Positions 35,101 through 48,500 of a stretch of 64,000 nucleotides of DNA are shown here, in pieces (positions within the stretch are counted from its first letter, which is position 1; the number at the start of each line of letters is the position of its first letter). Position numbers and translations under genes: made by a program. This DNA comes from Owenia fusiformis. Its lineage: Eukaryota; Annelida; Polychaeta; Sabellida; Oweniidae. The stretch covers positions 29,087,936 through 29,151,935 of the forward strand of contig CAIIXF020000006.1 in NCBI GenBank assembly GCA_903813345.2. Reading direction: 5' to 3'. The notes beneath the pieces are model-generated. The model was given only the letters and a program-made list of their open reading frames with translations. It searched no databases and was not told the origin of the DNA.

Positions 35101-38100
35101 TCAGTGGTAGTAGCATCAGTCACTGTTGTTGTAGCATCAGTGGTAGTAGCATCACTCACTGTTATAGCATCAGTGGTTATAGCATCAGTCACTGTTGTAG
35201 CATCAGTGGTTGTAGCATCAGTTAATGTGGTAGTAGCATCAGTGGTGGTAGCATCAGGCACTGTGGTAGAAACATCAGTGGTTGTAGCATCAGTCACTGT
35301 GGTAGTTACATCAGAGGTAGTAGCATCAGTGACTGTGGTTGTAGCATCAGTGGCAGTAGCATCAGTCACTGTGGTAGTGACATCAGTGGTAGTAGCATCA
35401 GTCACTGTTGTTGTAGCATCAGTGGTTGTAGCATCAGTCACTGTTGTAGCATCAGTGGTTGTAGCATCAGTCAGTGTGGTAGTAACATCAGTGGTAGCAG
35501 CATCAGTCACTGTTGTTGCATCATCAGTGGAAGTAGCATCCGTCACTGTGGTAGTAGCGTCCATCACTGTTGTAGTAGCTTCAGTGGTAGAAGCATCAGT
35601 CATTTTGGTAGTAGCATCAGTGGTTGTAGCATCAGTCACTGTGGTAGTGATATCAGAGGTAGTAGCATCAGTCACTGTTGTAGCATCAGTGGTTGTAGCA
35701 TCAGTCACTGTTGTAGCATCAGTGGTTGTAGCATCAGTTACTGTGGTAGTAACATCAGTGGTAGCAGCACCAGTCACTGTTGTTGTAGCATCAGTGGTAG
35801 TAGCATCAGTCACTGCTGTAGCATCAGTGGTTGAAGCATCAGTCACTGTGGTAGTGACATCAGTGGTAGTAGCATCAGTCACTGTTGTTGTAGCATCAGT
35901 GGTAGTAGCATCACTCACTGTTGTAGCATCAGTGGTTGAAGCATCAGTCACTGTGGTAGTGACATCAGTGGTAGTAGCATCAGTCACTGTTGTTGTAGCA
36001 TCAGTGGTAGTAGCATCACTCACTGTTATAGCATCAGTGGTTATAGCATCAGTCACTGTTGTAGCATCAGTGGTTGTAGCATCAGTTAATGTGGTAGTAG
36101 CATCAGTGGTGGTAGCATCAGGCACTGTGGTAGAAACATCAGTGGTTGTAGCATCAGTCACTGTGGTAGTTACATCAGAGGTAGTAGCATCAGTGACTGT
36201 GGTTGTAGCATCAGTGGCAGTAGCATCAGTCACTGTGGTAGTGACATCAGTGGTAGTAGCATCAGTCACTGTTGTTGCATCATCAGTGATAGTAGCATCA
36301 CTCACTGTTGTAGCATCAGTGGTTGTAGCATCACTCACTGTTGTAGCATCAGTGGTTGTAGCATCAGTCACTGTTGTAGCATCAGTGGTTGTAGTATCAG
36401 TCACTGTTGTAGCATCAGTGGTTATTTCATCAGTTACTGTGGTAGTAGCATCAGTGGTGGTAGCCTCAGTCACTGTGGTAGTAGCATCAGTGGTTGTAGC
36501 ATCAGTCACTGTGGTAGTAACATCAGAGGTAGTAGCATCAGTCACTGTGGTTGTAGCATCAGAAGTAGTAGCATCAGTCACTGTGGTAGTAACATCAGTG
36601 GTAATAGCATCAGTCACTGTGGTAGTAACATCAGTGGAAGTAGCATCAGTTACTGTGGTAGTAACATCAGTGGTTGTAGCATCAGTCACTGTGGTAGTAG
36701 CATCAGTGGTAGTATCATCAGTCACTGTGGTAGTAGCATCGCTGGTAGTAGCATCAGTCACTGTGGTAGTAGCATCAGTGGTAGTAGCATCAGTCACTAA
36801 GGTAGTAGCATCGCTGGTTGTAGCATCAGCCACTGTGGTAGTAACATCAGTGGCAGTAGCATCAGTCACTAAGGTAGTAGCATCGCTGGTTGTAGCATCA
36901 GCCACTGTGGTAGTAACATCAGTGGTAGTAGCATCAGTTACTGTGGTAGTAACATCAGTGGTTGTAGCATCAGTCACTGTGGTAGTAACATCAGTGGTAG
37001 TGGCATCATTCACTGTGGTAGTAGCTTCAGTGGTAGTAGCATCAGTCACTGTTGTTGCATCATCAGTGGTAGTAGCATCAGTCACTGTGGTAGTAACATC
37101 AGTGGTTGTAGCATCAATCACTGTGGTAGTAACATCAGAAATAGTAGCATCAGTGGTTGTAGCATCAGTCACTGTTGTAGCATCAGTGGTTGTAGCATCA
37201 GTCAGTGTGGTAGTAACATCGGTGGTAGCAGCATCAGTCACTGTTGTTGCATCATCAGTGGAAGTAGCATCCGTCACTGTGGTAGTAGCATCCATCACTG
37301 TTGTAGTAGCTTCAGTGGTAGAAGCATCAGTCACTGTGGTAGTAACATCAGTGGTTGTAGCATCAGTCACTGTTGTTGTAGCATCAGTAATAGTAGCATC
37401 ACTCACTGTTGTAGCATCAGTGGTTGTAGCATCAGTCACTGTTGTAGCATCAGTGGTTGTAGAATCAGTTAATGTGGTAGTAGCATCAGTGGTGGTAGCA
37501 TCAGGCACTGTGGTAGTAACATCAGTGGTTGTAGCATCAGTCACTGTGGTAGTAACATCAGATGTAGTAGCATCAGTCATTGTGGTTGTAGCATCAGTGA
37601 CAGTAGCATCAGTCACTGTGGTAGTAAAATCAGTGGTAGTAGCATCAGTCACTGTTGTTGTAGCATCAGTGGTAGTAGCATCACTCACTGTTGTAGCATC
37701 AGTGGTAAAAGCATCAGTCTCTGTGGTAGTAGCATCAGAAATAGTAGCATCAGTGGTTGTAACATCACTCACTGTTGTAGCATCAGTGGTTGTAGCATCA
37801 GTCACTGTTGTAGCATCAGTGGTTGTAGAATCAGTTAATGTGGTAGTAGCATCAGTCACTGTGGTAGTAGCATCAATCACTGTTGTAGCATCAGTGGTTG
37901 TAGTATCAGTCACTGTTGTAGCATCAGTGGTTGTTGCATCAGTTACTGTGGTAGTAGCATCAGTGGTGGTAGCCTCAGTCACTGTGGTAGTAGCATCAGT
38001 GGTTGTAGCATCAGTCACTGTGGTAGTAAAATCAGTGGTACTAGCATCAGTCACTGGTATTGTAGCATCAGTGGTAGTAGCATCAGTCACTGTGGTAGTA

Positions 38101-41100
38101 ACATCAGTGGTAATAGCATCAGTCACTTTTGTAGTAGCATCAGTGGTAGTAGCATCCGTCACTGAGGAAGTAACATCAGTGGTAGTAGCATCAGTCACTG
38201 TTGTTGAAGCATCAGTGGTAGTAGCATCAGTCACTGTGGTAGTAGCATCAATCACTGTTGTAGCATCAGTGGTTGTAGCATCAGTCACTGTTGTAGCATC
38301 AGTGGTTGTAGAATCAGTTAATGTGGTAGTAGCATCAGTGGTGGTAGCATCAGGCACTGTGGTAGTAACATCAGTGGTTGTAGCATCAGTCACTGAGGTA
38401 GTAACATCAGATGTAGTAGCATCAGTCATTGTGGTTGTAGCATCAGTGACAGTAGCATCAGTCACTGTGGTAGTAACATCAGTGGTAGTAGCATCAGTCA
38501 CTGTTGTTGTAGCATCAGTGGTAGTAGCATCACTCACTGTTGTAGCATCAGTGGTTGTAGCATCAGTCACTGTTGTAGCATCAGTGGTTGTAGTATCAGT
38601 CACTGTTGTAGCATCAGTGGTTGTTGCATCAGTTACTGTGGTAGTAGCATCAGTGGTGGTAGCCTCAGTCACTGTGGTAGTAGCATCAGTGGTTGTAGCA
38701 TCAGTCACTGTGGTAGTAAAATCAGTGGTACTAGCATCAGTCACTGTGGTTGTAGCATCAGAAGTAGTAGCATCAGTCACTGTGGTAGTAACATCAGTGG
38801 TAGTAGCATCAGTCACTGTGGTAGTAACATCAGTGGAAGTAGCATCAGTTACTGTGGTAGTAACATCAGTGGTTGTAGCATCAGTCACTGTGGTAGTAGC
38901 ATCAGTGGTAGTATCATCAGTCACTGTGGTAGTAGCATCGCTGGTAGTAGCATCAGTCACTGTGGTAGTAGCATCAGTGGTAGTAGCATCAGTCACTAAG
39001 GTAGTAGCATCGCTGGTTGTAGCATCAGCCACTGTGGTAGTAACATCAGTGGTAGTAGCATCAGTCACTAAGGTAGTAGCATCGCTGGTTGTAGCATCAG
39101 CCACTGTGGTAGTAACATCAGTGGTAGTAGCATCAGTTACTGTGGTAGTAACATCAGTGGTTGTAGCATCAGTAATAGTAGCATCACTCACTGTTGTAGC
39201 ATCAGTGGTTGTAGCATCAGTCACTGTTGTAGCATCAGTGGTTGTAGAATCAGTTAATGTGGTAGTAGCATCAGTGGTGGTAGCATCAGGCACTGTGGTA
39301 GTAACATCAGTGGTTGTAGCATCAGTCACTGTGGTAGTTACATCAGAGGTAGTAGCATCAGTCAATGTTGTTGTAGCATCAGTGGTAGAAGCATCACTCA
39401 CTGCCTTTGTAGCATCAGTGGAAGTAGCATCAGTCACTGTTGTAGCATCAGTGGTTGTAGAATCAGTTAATGTGGTAGTAGCATCAGTGGTGGTAGCATC
39501 AGGCACTGTGGTAGTAACATCAGTGGTTGTAGCATCAGTCACTGTGGTAGTTACATCAGAGGTAGTAGCATCAGTCACTGTTGCTGTAGCATCAGTGGTG
39601 GTAGCATTAGGCACTGTGGTAGTAACATCAGTGGTTGTAGCATCAGTCACTGTGGTAGTAACATCAGATGTAGTAGCATCAGTCATTGTGGTTGTAGCAT
39701 CAGTGACAGTAGCATCAGTCACTGTGGTAGTAACATCAGTGGTAGTAGCATCAGTCACTGTTGTTGTAGCATCAGTGGTAGTAGCATCACTCACTGTTGT
39801 AGCATCAGTGGTTGTAGCATCACTCACTGTTGTAGCATCAGTGGTTGTAGCATCAGTCACTGTTGTAGCATCAGTGGTTGTAGTATCAGTCACTGTTGTA
39901 GCATCAGTGGTTGTTGCATCAGTTACTGTGGTAGTAGCATCAGTGGTGGTAGCCTCAGTCACTGTGGTAGTAGCATCAGTGGTTGTAGCATCAGTCACTG
40001 TGGTAGTAAAATCAGTGGTACTAGCATCAGTCACTGGTATTGTAGCATCAGTGGTAGTAGCATAAGTCACTGTGGTAGAAACATCAGTGGTAATAGCATC
40101 AGTCACTTTTGTAGTAGCATCAGTGGTAGTAGCATCCGTCACTGAGGAAGTAACATCAGTGGTAGTAGCATCAGTCACTGTTGTTGAAGCATCAGTGGTA
40201 GTAGCATCAGTCACTGTGGTAGTAGCATCACTCACTGTTGTAGCATCAGTGGTTGTAGCATCAGTCACTGTTGTAGCATCAGTGGTTGTTGAATCAGTTA
40301 ATGTGGTAGTAGCATCAGTGGTGGTAGCATCAGGCACTGTGGTAGTAACATCAGTGGTTGTAGCATCAGTAACTGTGGTAGTAACATCAGATGTAGTAGC
40401 ATCAGTCATTGTGGTTGTAGCATCAGTGACAGTAGCATCAGTCACTGTGGTAGTAACATCAGTGGTAGTAGCATCAGTCACTGTTGTTGTAGCATCAGTG
40501 GTAGTAGCATCACTCACTGTTGTAGCATCAGTGGTTGTAGCATCAGTCACTGTTGTAGCATCAGTGGTTGTTGCATCAGTTACTGTGGTAGTAGCATCAG
40601 TGGTGGTAGCCTCAGTCACTGTGGTAGTAACATCAGTGGTAGTAGCATCAGTCACTGTTGTTGTAGCATCAGTGGTAGTAGCATCACTCACTGTTGTAGC
40701 ATCAGTGGTTGTAGTATCAGTCACTGTTGTAGCATCAGTGGTTGTTGCATCAGTTACTGTGGTAGTAGCATCAGTGGTGGTAGCCTCAGTCACTGTGGTA
40801 GTAGCATCAGTGGTTGTAGCATCAGTCACTGTGGTAGTAAAATCAGTGGTACTAGCATCAGTCACTGGTATTGTAGCATCAGTGGTAGTAGCATCAGTCA
40901 CTTTGGTAGTAACATCAGTGGTAATAGCATCAGTCACTTTTGTAGTAGCATCAGTGGTAGTAGCATCCGTCACTGAGGAAGTAACATCAGTGGTAGTAGC
41001 ATCAGTCACTGTTGTTGAAGCATCAGTGGTAGTAGCATCAGTCACTGTGGTAGTAGCATCGCTGGTTGTAGCATCAGCCACTGTGGTAGTAACATCTGTG

Positions 41101-42589
41101 GTAGTAGCAAAAGTCACTGTGGTAGTAGCATCAGTGGTTGTTTCATCTGTCACTGTGGTAGTAGCTTCAGTGTTAGTAGCATCAGTGACTGTGGTAGTAA
41201 AATCAGTAGTACTAGCATCAGTCACTGTTATTGTAGCATCAGTGGTAGTAGCATCAGTCACTGTGGTAGTTACATCAGTGGTAGTTACATCAGTGGTAAT
41301 AGCATCAGTCACTTTGGTAGTAGCATCAGTGGTAGTAGCATCCGTCACTGTTGTTGAAGCATCAATGGTAGTAGCATCAGTCACTGTGGTAGTAATATCG
41401 CTGGTAGTAGCATCAGTCATTGTGGTAGTAGCATCAGTCACTGTGTTAGTAGAATCGCTGGTTGTAGCATCAGCCACTGTGGTAGTGACATCTGTGGTAG
41501 TAGCATCAGTCACTGTGGAAGTAACATTAGTGGTAGTAGCAACAGTCACTGTGGTAGTAGCATCAGTGGTAGTATCATCAGTCACTGTGGTAGTAGCATC
41601 AGTGGTTGTAGCATCATTCACTGTGGTAGTAGCTTTAGTGGTAGTAGCATCAGTCACTGTGGTAGTAACATCAGTGGTAGAAGCATCAGTCACTGTTGTA
41701 GAAACATCAGTGGTAGTAACATCAGTCACTGTGGTAGTTACACCTGTGGAAGAAGCGTCAGTCACTGTGGTAGTTACATCAGTGGTAGTAGCATCAGTCA
41801 CTGTTGTTGTAGCATCAGTGGTTGTAGCATCAGTCACTGTGGTAGTAGCATCAGTGGTAGTAGCAACAGTCACTGTGGTAGTAGCATCGCTGGTTGTAGC
41901 ATCAGCCAATGTTGTAGAAACATCTGTGGTAGTAGCATCAGTCAATGTGGTAGTTTCATCAGTGGTAGTAGCAGGAGTCACTGTGGTAGTAGCATCATCG
42001 GTAGTAGCATCAGTCACGGTGGTAGTAACATCAGTGGTAGTAGCAACAGTGACTGTGGTAGTAGCATCAGTGGTAGTATCATCAGTCACTGTGGTAGTAG
42101 CATCAGTGGTTGTAGCATCAGTCACTGTGGTAGTAGCTTCAGTGGTAGTAGCAACAGTGACTGTGGTAGTAGAATCAGTGGTAGTATCATCAGTCACTGT
42201 GGTAGTAGCATCAGTGGTTGTAGCATCAGTCAATGTGGTTGTAGCATCAGTGGTAGTAGCATCAGTCACTGTGGTAGTATCTTCAGTGGTAGTAGCATCA
42301 GTCACTGTGGTAGTAGCATCAGTGGTAGTATCATCAGTCACTGTGGTAGTAGCATCAGTGGTTGTAGCATCAGTCACTGTGGTAGTAGCATCAGTGGAAG
42401 TAGTATCAGTCACTGTTTTTGCATCATCAGTGGTAGTAGCATCAGAAACTGTGGTAGTAACATCAGTGGTAGTAGCATCGGTCACTGTTGTAGCATCAGT
42501 GGTAATAGCATCACTCACTGTTGTAGCATCAGTGGCTGTAGCATCAGTCATTGTTGTAGCATCAGTGGTAGTAGCATCAGTGATAGTAT
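23139..42589 (-). CDS. Mucin-like gene, terminal exon (19,451 bp) with repeats, stalk, TM helix and tail
   Basis: About 6,480 codons in one exon. Thr-rich repeats fill 42589 to about 23700. A non-repetitive stalk (about 23690-23505) has NTT, NKT, NET and NTT sequons and ends IGITDEFA. The membrane helix is encoded at 23504-23418 (GVVLTSAVAAGGGIF, then IFAFLCCGVCIFFV) and is followed by RKRRK as stop-transfer. The 92-residue cytoplasmic tail (23417-23142) has IYENFYHGF, acidic Ser-rich SESESTGESQSTS, QDFYPSPSGP, DLPYSQPLPL and a C-terminal LDYIIER, then TAG. The orientation is type I. An uninterrupted repeat exon this long is exceptional. Confidence 0.85.
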
Positions 42590-45500
42590 CTAAAAAGAAA
42601 TTCACTGTTATAGCGGGACTTAACGAAATACTGAAATTACATTTTGGATGGAAGTGTTATTTGCTATGCATCTGTGGCAAGCAACACATAATACAATGAA
42701 AGCGAAAAAAGCAACATATATCAGTAGCCCAAAACCTAAATGTACCAGTAGCATCTGTAGTAGTAACATCAGCCACTGTGGTTGTAACATCAGTGGAAGT
42801 AGACTCAATCAGTGTGGTTGTATCATCTGTCACTGTGGTCGTAGCTTCAGTTACTGTAGTTGCAGTTTCAGTCACTGTTGTTGTAGCATCAGTGGTAAAA
42901 GCATCAGTCACTGTGGTAGTAGCACCAGTCACTGTGGTAGTAGCATCAGTGGTAGTAGCATCAGTCTCTGTGGTAGTTGCATCAGTGGTAGTAGCATCAG
43001 TCACTGCTGTTGTAGCATCAGTGGTAGTAGCATCAGTAACTGTGGTAGTAGCATCGCTGGTAGTAGCATCAGTCACTGTGGTAGTAGCATCGCTGGTTGT
43101 AGCATCAGCCACTGTGGTAGTAACATCTGTGGTAGTAGCAAAAGTCACTGTGGTAGTAGCATCAGTAGTTGTATCATCAGTCACTGTGGTAGTAGCTTCA
43201 GTGTTAGTAGCATCAGTGACTGTGGTAGTAAAATCAGTGGTACTAGCATCAGTCACTGTTATTGTAGCATCAGTGGTAGTAGCATCAGTCACTGTGGTAG
43301 TAACATCAGTGGTTATAGCATCAGTCACTTTGGTAGTAGCATCAGTGGTAGTAGCATCCGTCACTGTGGTAGTATCATCGCTGGTAGTAGCATCAGTCAC
43401 TGTGGTAGTAGCATCAGTGGTAGTAGCATCAGTCACTGTGGTAGTAACATCAGTGGTAGTAGCATCAGTCAGTGTGGTAGTAGCTTCAGTGGTAGTAGCA
43501 TCAGTCACTTTGGTAGTAGCTTCAGTGGTAGTAGCATCAGTCACTGTTGTTGTATCATCAGTGGTAGTAGCATCAGCCATTGTGGTAGGAACATCAGTGG
43601 TAGAAGCATCAGTCCCTGCGGTAGTCACTGTGCTTGTACCATCAGTTAATGATGTTGTAGCATCAGTTAGTGTTGTTGTAGCATCAGTTAATGTTGTTGT
43701 AGCATCAGTTACTGTTGTTGTAGAATCAGTTACTGTTGTTGTAGCATCAGTTACTGTTGTTGTAGCATCAGTCACTGTTGCTGTAGCATCAGTGGTGGTA
43801 GCATTAGGCACTGTGGTAGTAGCATCAGTGGTAGTAGCATCAGTCACTGTTGTTGTAGCATCAGTGGTAGTAGCATCAGTTACTGTTATTGTAGCATCAG
43901 TGGCAGTTGCATCAGTCACTGTGGTAGTAACATCAGTGGTAGTAGCATCAGTCAATGTTGTTGTAGCATCAGTGGTAGAAGCATCACTCACTGCCTTTGT
44001 AGCATCAGTGGAAGTAGCATCAGTCACTGTTTTTGCATCATCAGTGGTAGTAGCATCAGAAACTGTGGTAGTAACATCAGTGGTAGTAGCATCGGTCACT
44101 GTTGTAGCATCAGTGGTAATAGCATCACTCACTGTTGTAGCATCAGTGGCTGTAGCATCAGTCATTGTTGTAGCATCAGTGGTAGTAGCATCAGTGATAG
44201 TATCTAAAAAGAAATTCACTGTTATAGCGGGACTTAACGAAATACTGAAATTACATTTTGGATGGAAGTGTTATTTGCTATGCATCTGTGGCAAGCAACA
44301 CATAATACAATGAAAGCGAAAAAAGCAACATATATCAGTAGCCCAAAACCTAAATGTACCAGTAGCATCTGTAGTAGTAACATCAGCCACTGTGGTTGTA
44401 ACATCAGTGGAAGTAGACTCAATCAGTGTGGTTGTATCATCTGTCACTGTGGTCGTAGCTTCAGTTACTGTAGTTGCAGTTTCAGTCACTGTTGTTGTAG
44501 CATCAGTGGTAAAAGCATCAGTCACTGTGGTAGTAGCATCAGTCACTGTGGTAGTAGCATCAGTGGTAGTAGCATCAGTCTCTGTGGTAGTTGCATCAGT
44601 GGTAGTAGCATCAGTCACTGTTGTTGTAGCATCAGTGGTAGTAGCATCAGTAACTGTGGTAGTAGCATCGCTGGTAGTAGCATCAGTCACTGTGGTAGTA
44701 GCATCGCTGGTTGTAGCATCAGCCACTGTGGTAGTAACATCTGTGGTAGTAGCAAAAGTCACTGTGGTAGTAGCATCAGTAGTTGTATCATCAGTCACTG
44801 TGGTAGTAGCTTCAGTGTTAGTAGCATCAGTGACTGTGGTAGTAAAATCAGTGGTACTAGCATCAGTCACTGTTATTGTAGCATCAGTGGTAGTAGCATC
44901 AGTCACTGTGGTAGTAACATCAGTGGTTATAGCATCAGTCACTTTGGTAGTAGCATCAGTGGTAGTAGCATCCGTCACTGTGGTAGTATCATCGCTGGTA
45001 GTAGCATCAGTCACTGTGGTAGTAGCATCAGTGGTAGTAGCATCAGTCACTGTGGTAGTAACATCAGTGGTAGTAGCATCAGTCAGTGTGGTAGTAGCTT
45101 CAGTGGTAGTAGCATCAGTCACTTTGGTAGTAGCTTCAGTGGTAGTAGCATCAGTCACTGTTGTTGTATCATCAGTGGTAGTAGCATCAGCCATTGTGGT
45201 AGGAACATCAGTGGTAGAAGCATCAGTCCCTGCGGTAGTCACTGTGCTTGTACCATCAGTTAATGATGTTGTAGCATCAGTTAGTGTTGTTGTAGCATCA
45301 GTTAATGTTGTTGTAGCATCAGTTACTGTTGTTGTAGAATCAGTTACTGTTGTTGTAGCATCAGTTACTGTTGTTGTAGCATCAGTCACTGTTGCTGTAG
45401 CATCAGTGGTGGTAGCATTAGGCACTGTGGTAGTAGCATCAGTGGTAGTAGCATCAGTCACTGTTGTTGTAGCATCAGTGGTAGTAGCATCAGTTACTGT

Positions 45501-48500
45501 TATTGTAGCATCAGTGGCAGTTGCATCAGTCACTGTGGTAGTAACATCAGTGGTAGTAGCATCAGTCAATGTTGTTGTAGCATCAGTGGTAGAAGCATCA
45601 CTCACTGCCTTTGTAGCATCAGTGGAAGTAGCATCAGGCACTGTTCTTGTAGCATCAGTGGTAGTAGCATCAGTCACTGTGGTGGTAACATCAGTGGTAG
45701 TAGCATCAGCCACTCTGGTGGTAACATCACTGGTTGTAGCATCAGTCACTGTGGTAGTAGCATCAGTGGTTGTAGCATCACTCACTGTTGTAGCATCAGT
45801 GGTTGTAGCATCAGTCACTGTTGTAGCATCAGTGGTTGTTGCATCAGTTACTGTGGTAGTAGCATCAGTGGTGGTAGCCTCAGTCACTGTGGTAGTAGCA
45901 TCAGTGGTTGTAGCATCAGTCACTGTGGTAGTACCATCAGAGGTAATAGCATCAGTCACTGTGATTGAAGCATCAGTGGTAGTAACATCAGTCTCTGTGG
46001 TAGTAGCATCAGTGGAAGTAGCATCAGTCACTGTGGTAGTAGCTTCAGTGGTGGTAGATGCTCCTGCCACTGTGGTTGTAGCATCAGTGGTTGTAACATC
46101 AGTGGTAGTAGCATCAGTCACTTTGGTAGTAGCATCAGTGGTAGTAGCATCCGTCACTGTGGTAGTATCATCGCTGGTAGTAGCATCAGTCACTGTGGTA
46201 GTAGCATCAGTCACTGTGGTAGTAACATCAGTGGTAGTAGCATCAGTCAGTGTGGTAGTAGCTTCAGTGGTAGTAGCATCAGTCACTTTGGTAGTAGCTT
46301 CAGTGGTAGTAGCATCAGTCACTGTTGTTGTATCATCAGTGGTAGTAGCATCAGCCATTGTGGTAGGAACATCAGTGGTAGAAGCATCAGTCCCTGCGGT
46401 AGTCACTGTGCTTGTACCATCAGTTAATGATGTTGTAGCATCAGTTAGTGTTGTTGTAGCATCAGTTAATGTTGTTGTAGCATCAGTTACTGTTGTTGTA
46501 GCATCAGTTACTGTTGTTGTAGCATCAGTCACTGTTGCTGTAGCATCAGTGGTGGTAGCATTAGGCACTGTGGTAGTAGCATCAGTGGTAGTAGCATCAG
46601 TCACTGTTGTTGTAGCATCAGTGGTAGTAGCATCAGTTACTGTTATTGTAGCATCAGTGGCAGTTGCATCAGTCACTGTGGTAGTAACATCAGTGGTAGT
46701 AGCATCAGTCAATGTTGTTGTAGCATCAGTGGTAGAAGCATCACTCACTGCCTTTGTAGCATCAGTGGAAGTAGCATCAGGCACTGTTCTTGTAGCATCA
46801 GTGCTAGTACCATCAGTCACTGTGGTGGTAACATCAGTGGTAGTAGCATCAGCCACTCTGGTGGTAACATCACTGGTTGTAGCATCAGTCACTGTGGTAG
46901 TAGCATCAGTGGTTGTAGCATCACTCACTGTTGTAGCATCAGTGGTTGTAGCATCAGTCACTGTTGTAGCATCAGTGGTTGTTGCATCAGTTACTGTGGT
47001 AGTAGCATCAGTGGTGGTAGCCTCAGTCACTGTGGTAGTAGCATCAGTGGTTGTAGCATCAGTCACTGTGGTAGTACCATCAGAGGTAATAGCATCAGTC
47101 ACAGTGATTGAAGCATCAGTGGTAGTAACATCAGTCTCTGTGGTAGTAGCATCAGTGGAAGTAGCATCAGTCACTGTGGTAGTAGCTTCAGTGGTGGTAG
47201 ATGCTCCTGCCACTGTGGTTGTAGCATCAGTGGTTGTAACATCAGTGGTAGTAGCATCAGCCACTGTGGTTGTAGCATCAGCAACTGTTGTTGTTACATC
47301 AGTTGTAGTAGCATCTGTCACTGTTGTTGTAGCATCAGTGGTAGTAGCATCACTCACTGTTGTAGCATCAGTGGTTGTAGCATCAGTCACTGTTGTAGCA
47401 TCAGTGGTAGTAGCATCAGTGATAGTATCTAAAAAGAAATTCACTGTTAGAGCGGGACTTAACGAAATACTGAAATTACATTTTGGATGGAAGTGTTATT
47501 TGCTATGTATCTGTGGCAAGGAGCACATAATACAATGAAAGCGAAAAAGCAACGTATATCAGTAGCCCAAAACCTAAATGTACCAGTAGCAGCTGTAGTA
47601 GTAACATCAGCCACTGTGGTTGTAACATCAGTGGAAGTAGACTCAATCAGTGTGGTTGTATCATCTGTCACTGTGGTCGTAGCTTCAGTTACTGTAGTTG
47701 CAGTTTCAGTCACTGTGGTAGTAGCATCAGTGGTAATAGCATCAGTCACTGTGGTAGTAACAGCAGTGGTAATAGCATCAGTCACTGTGGTAGTAGGATC
47801 AGTGTTAGTAGCATCAGTGGTAGTAGCATCCGTCACTGAGGTAGTAACATCAGTGGTAGTAGCATCAGTCACTGTTGTTGTAGCATCAGTGGTAGTAGCA
47901 TCAGTCACTGTGGTAGTAGCATCGCTGGTAGTAGCATCGGTCACTGTGGTTGTAGCATCAGTAGTAGTAGCATCAGTCTCTGTGGTAGTTACATCAGTGG
48001 TAGTAGCACCAGTCACTGTTGTTGTAGCATCAGTGGTAGTAGTATCAGTCACTGTGGTAGTAGCATCGCTGGTAGTAGCATCAGTCACTGTGGTAGTAAT
48101 ATCAGTGGTATAAGCATCAGTCACTGTGGTAGTAACATCAGTGGTAGTAGCATCAGTAACTGTTGTAGCATCAGTGGTAATAGTATCAGGCACTGTTGTA
48201 GCATCAGTGATAGTAGCATCAGTCACTGTGGTAGTAACATCAGTCTCTGTGGTAGTGGCATCAGTGGAAGTAGCATCAGTCACTGTGGTAGTAGCTTCAG
48301 TGGTTGTAACATCAGTGGTAGTAGCATCAGCCACTGTGGTTGTAGCATCAGCAATTTTTGTTGTTACATCAGTGGTAGTAGCATCAGTGGTAATAGCATC
48401 AGTCACTGTGGTAGTAACATCAGTGGTAATAGCATCAGTAACTGTGGAAGTAGCATCAGTGGTAGTAGCATCAGTCACTGTGGTTGTAGCATCAGTGGTA

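Larger units (their letters stand above)
42390..45630. repeat. 1,614-bp tandem segmental duplication
   Basis: About 42400-44013 and 44014-45630 match at a 1,614-bp offset, including the complete intron (6 and 5). Small differences exist (for example ACCAGTCACTGTGG versus ATCAGTCACTGTGG near 42925/44539), so it is older than the 4,022-bp event. Confidence 0.8.

Noticed and set aside
29809-40065. A 3,418-codon Val/Ala/Ser-rich open frame on the + strand (and similar ones elsewhere in the array, e.g. 54038-62464)
   Set aside because: Antisense shadow of the Thr-rich frame. It has no signal peptide, no unique termini with a domain and no matching splice sites; openness follows from a stop-free 3n repeat unit.
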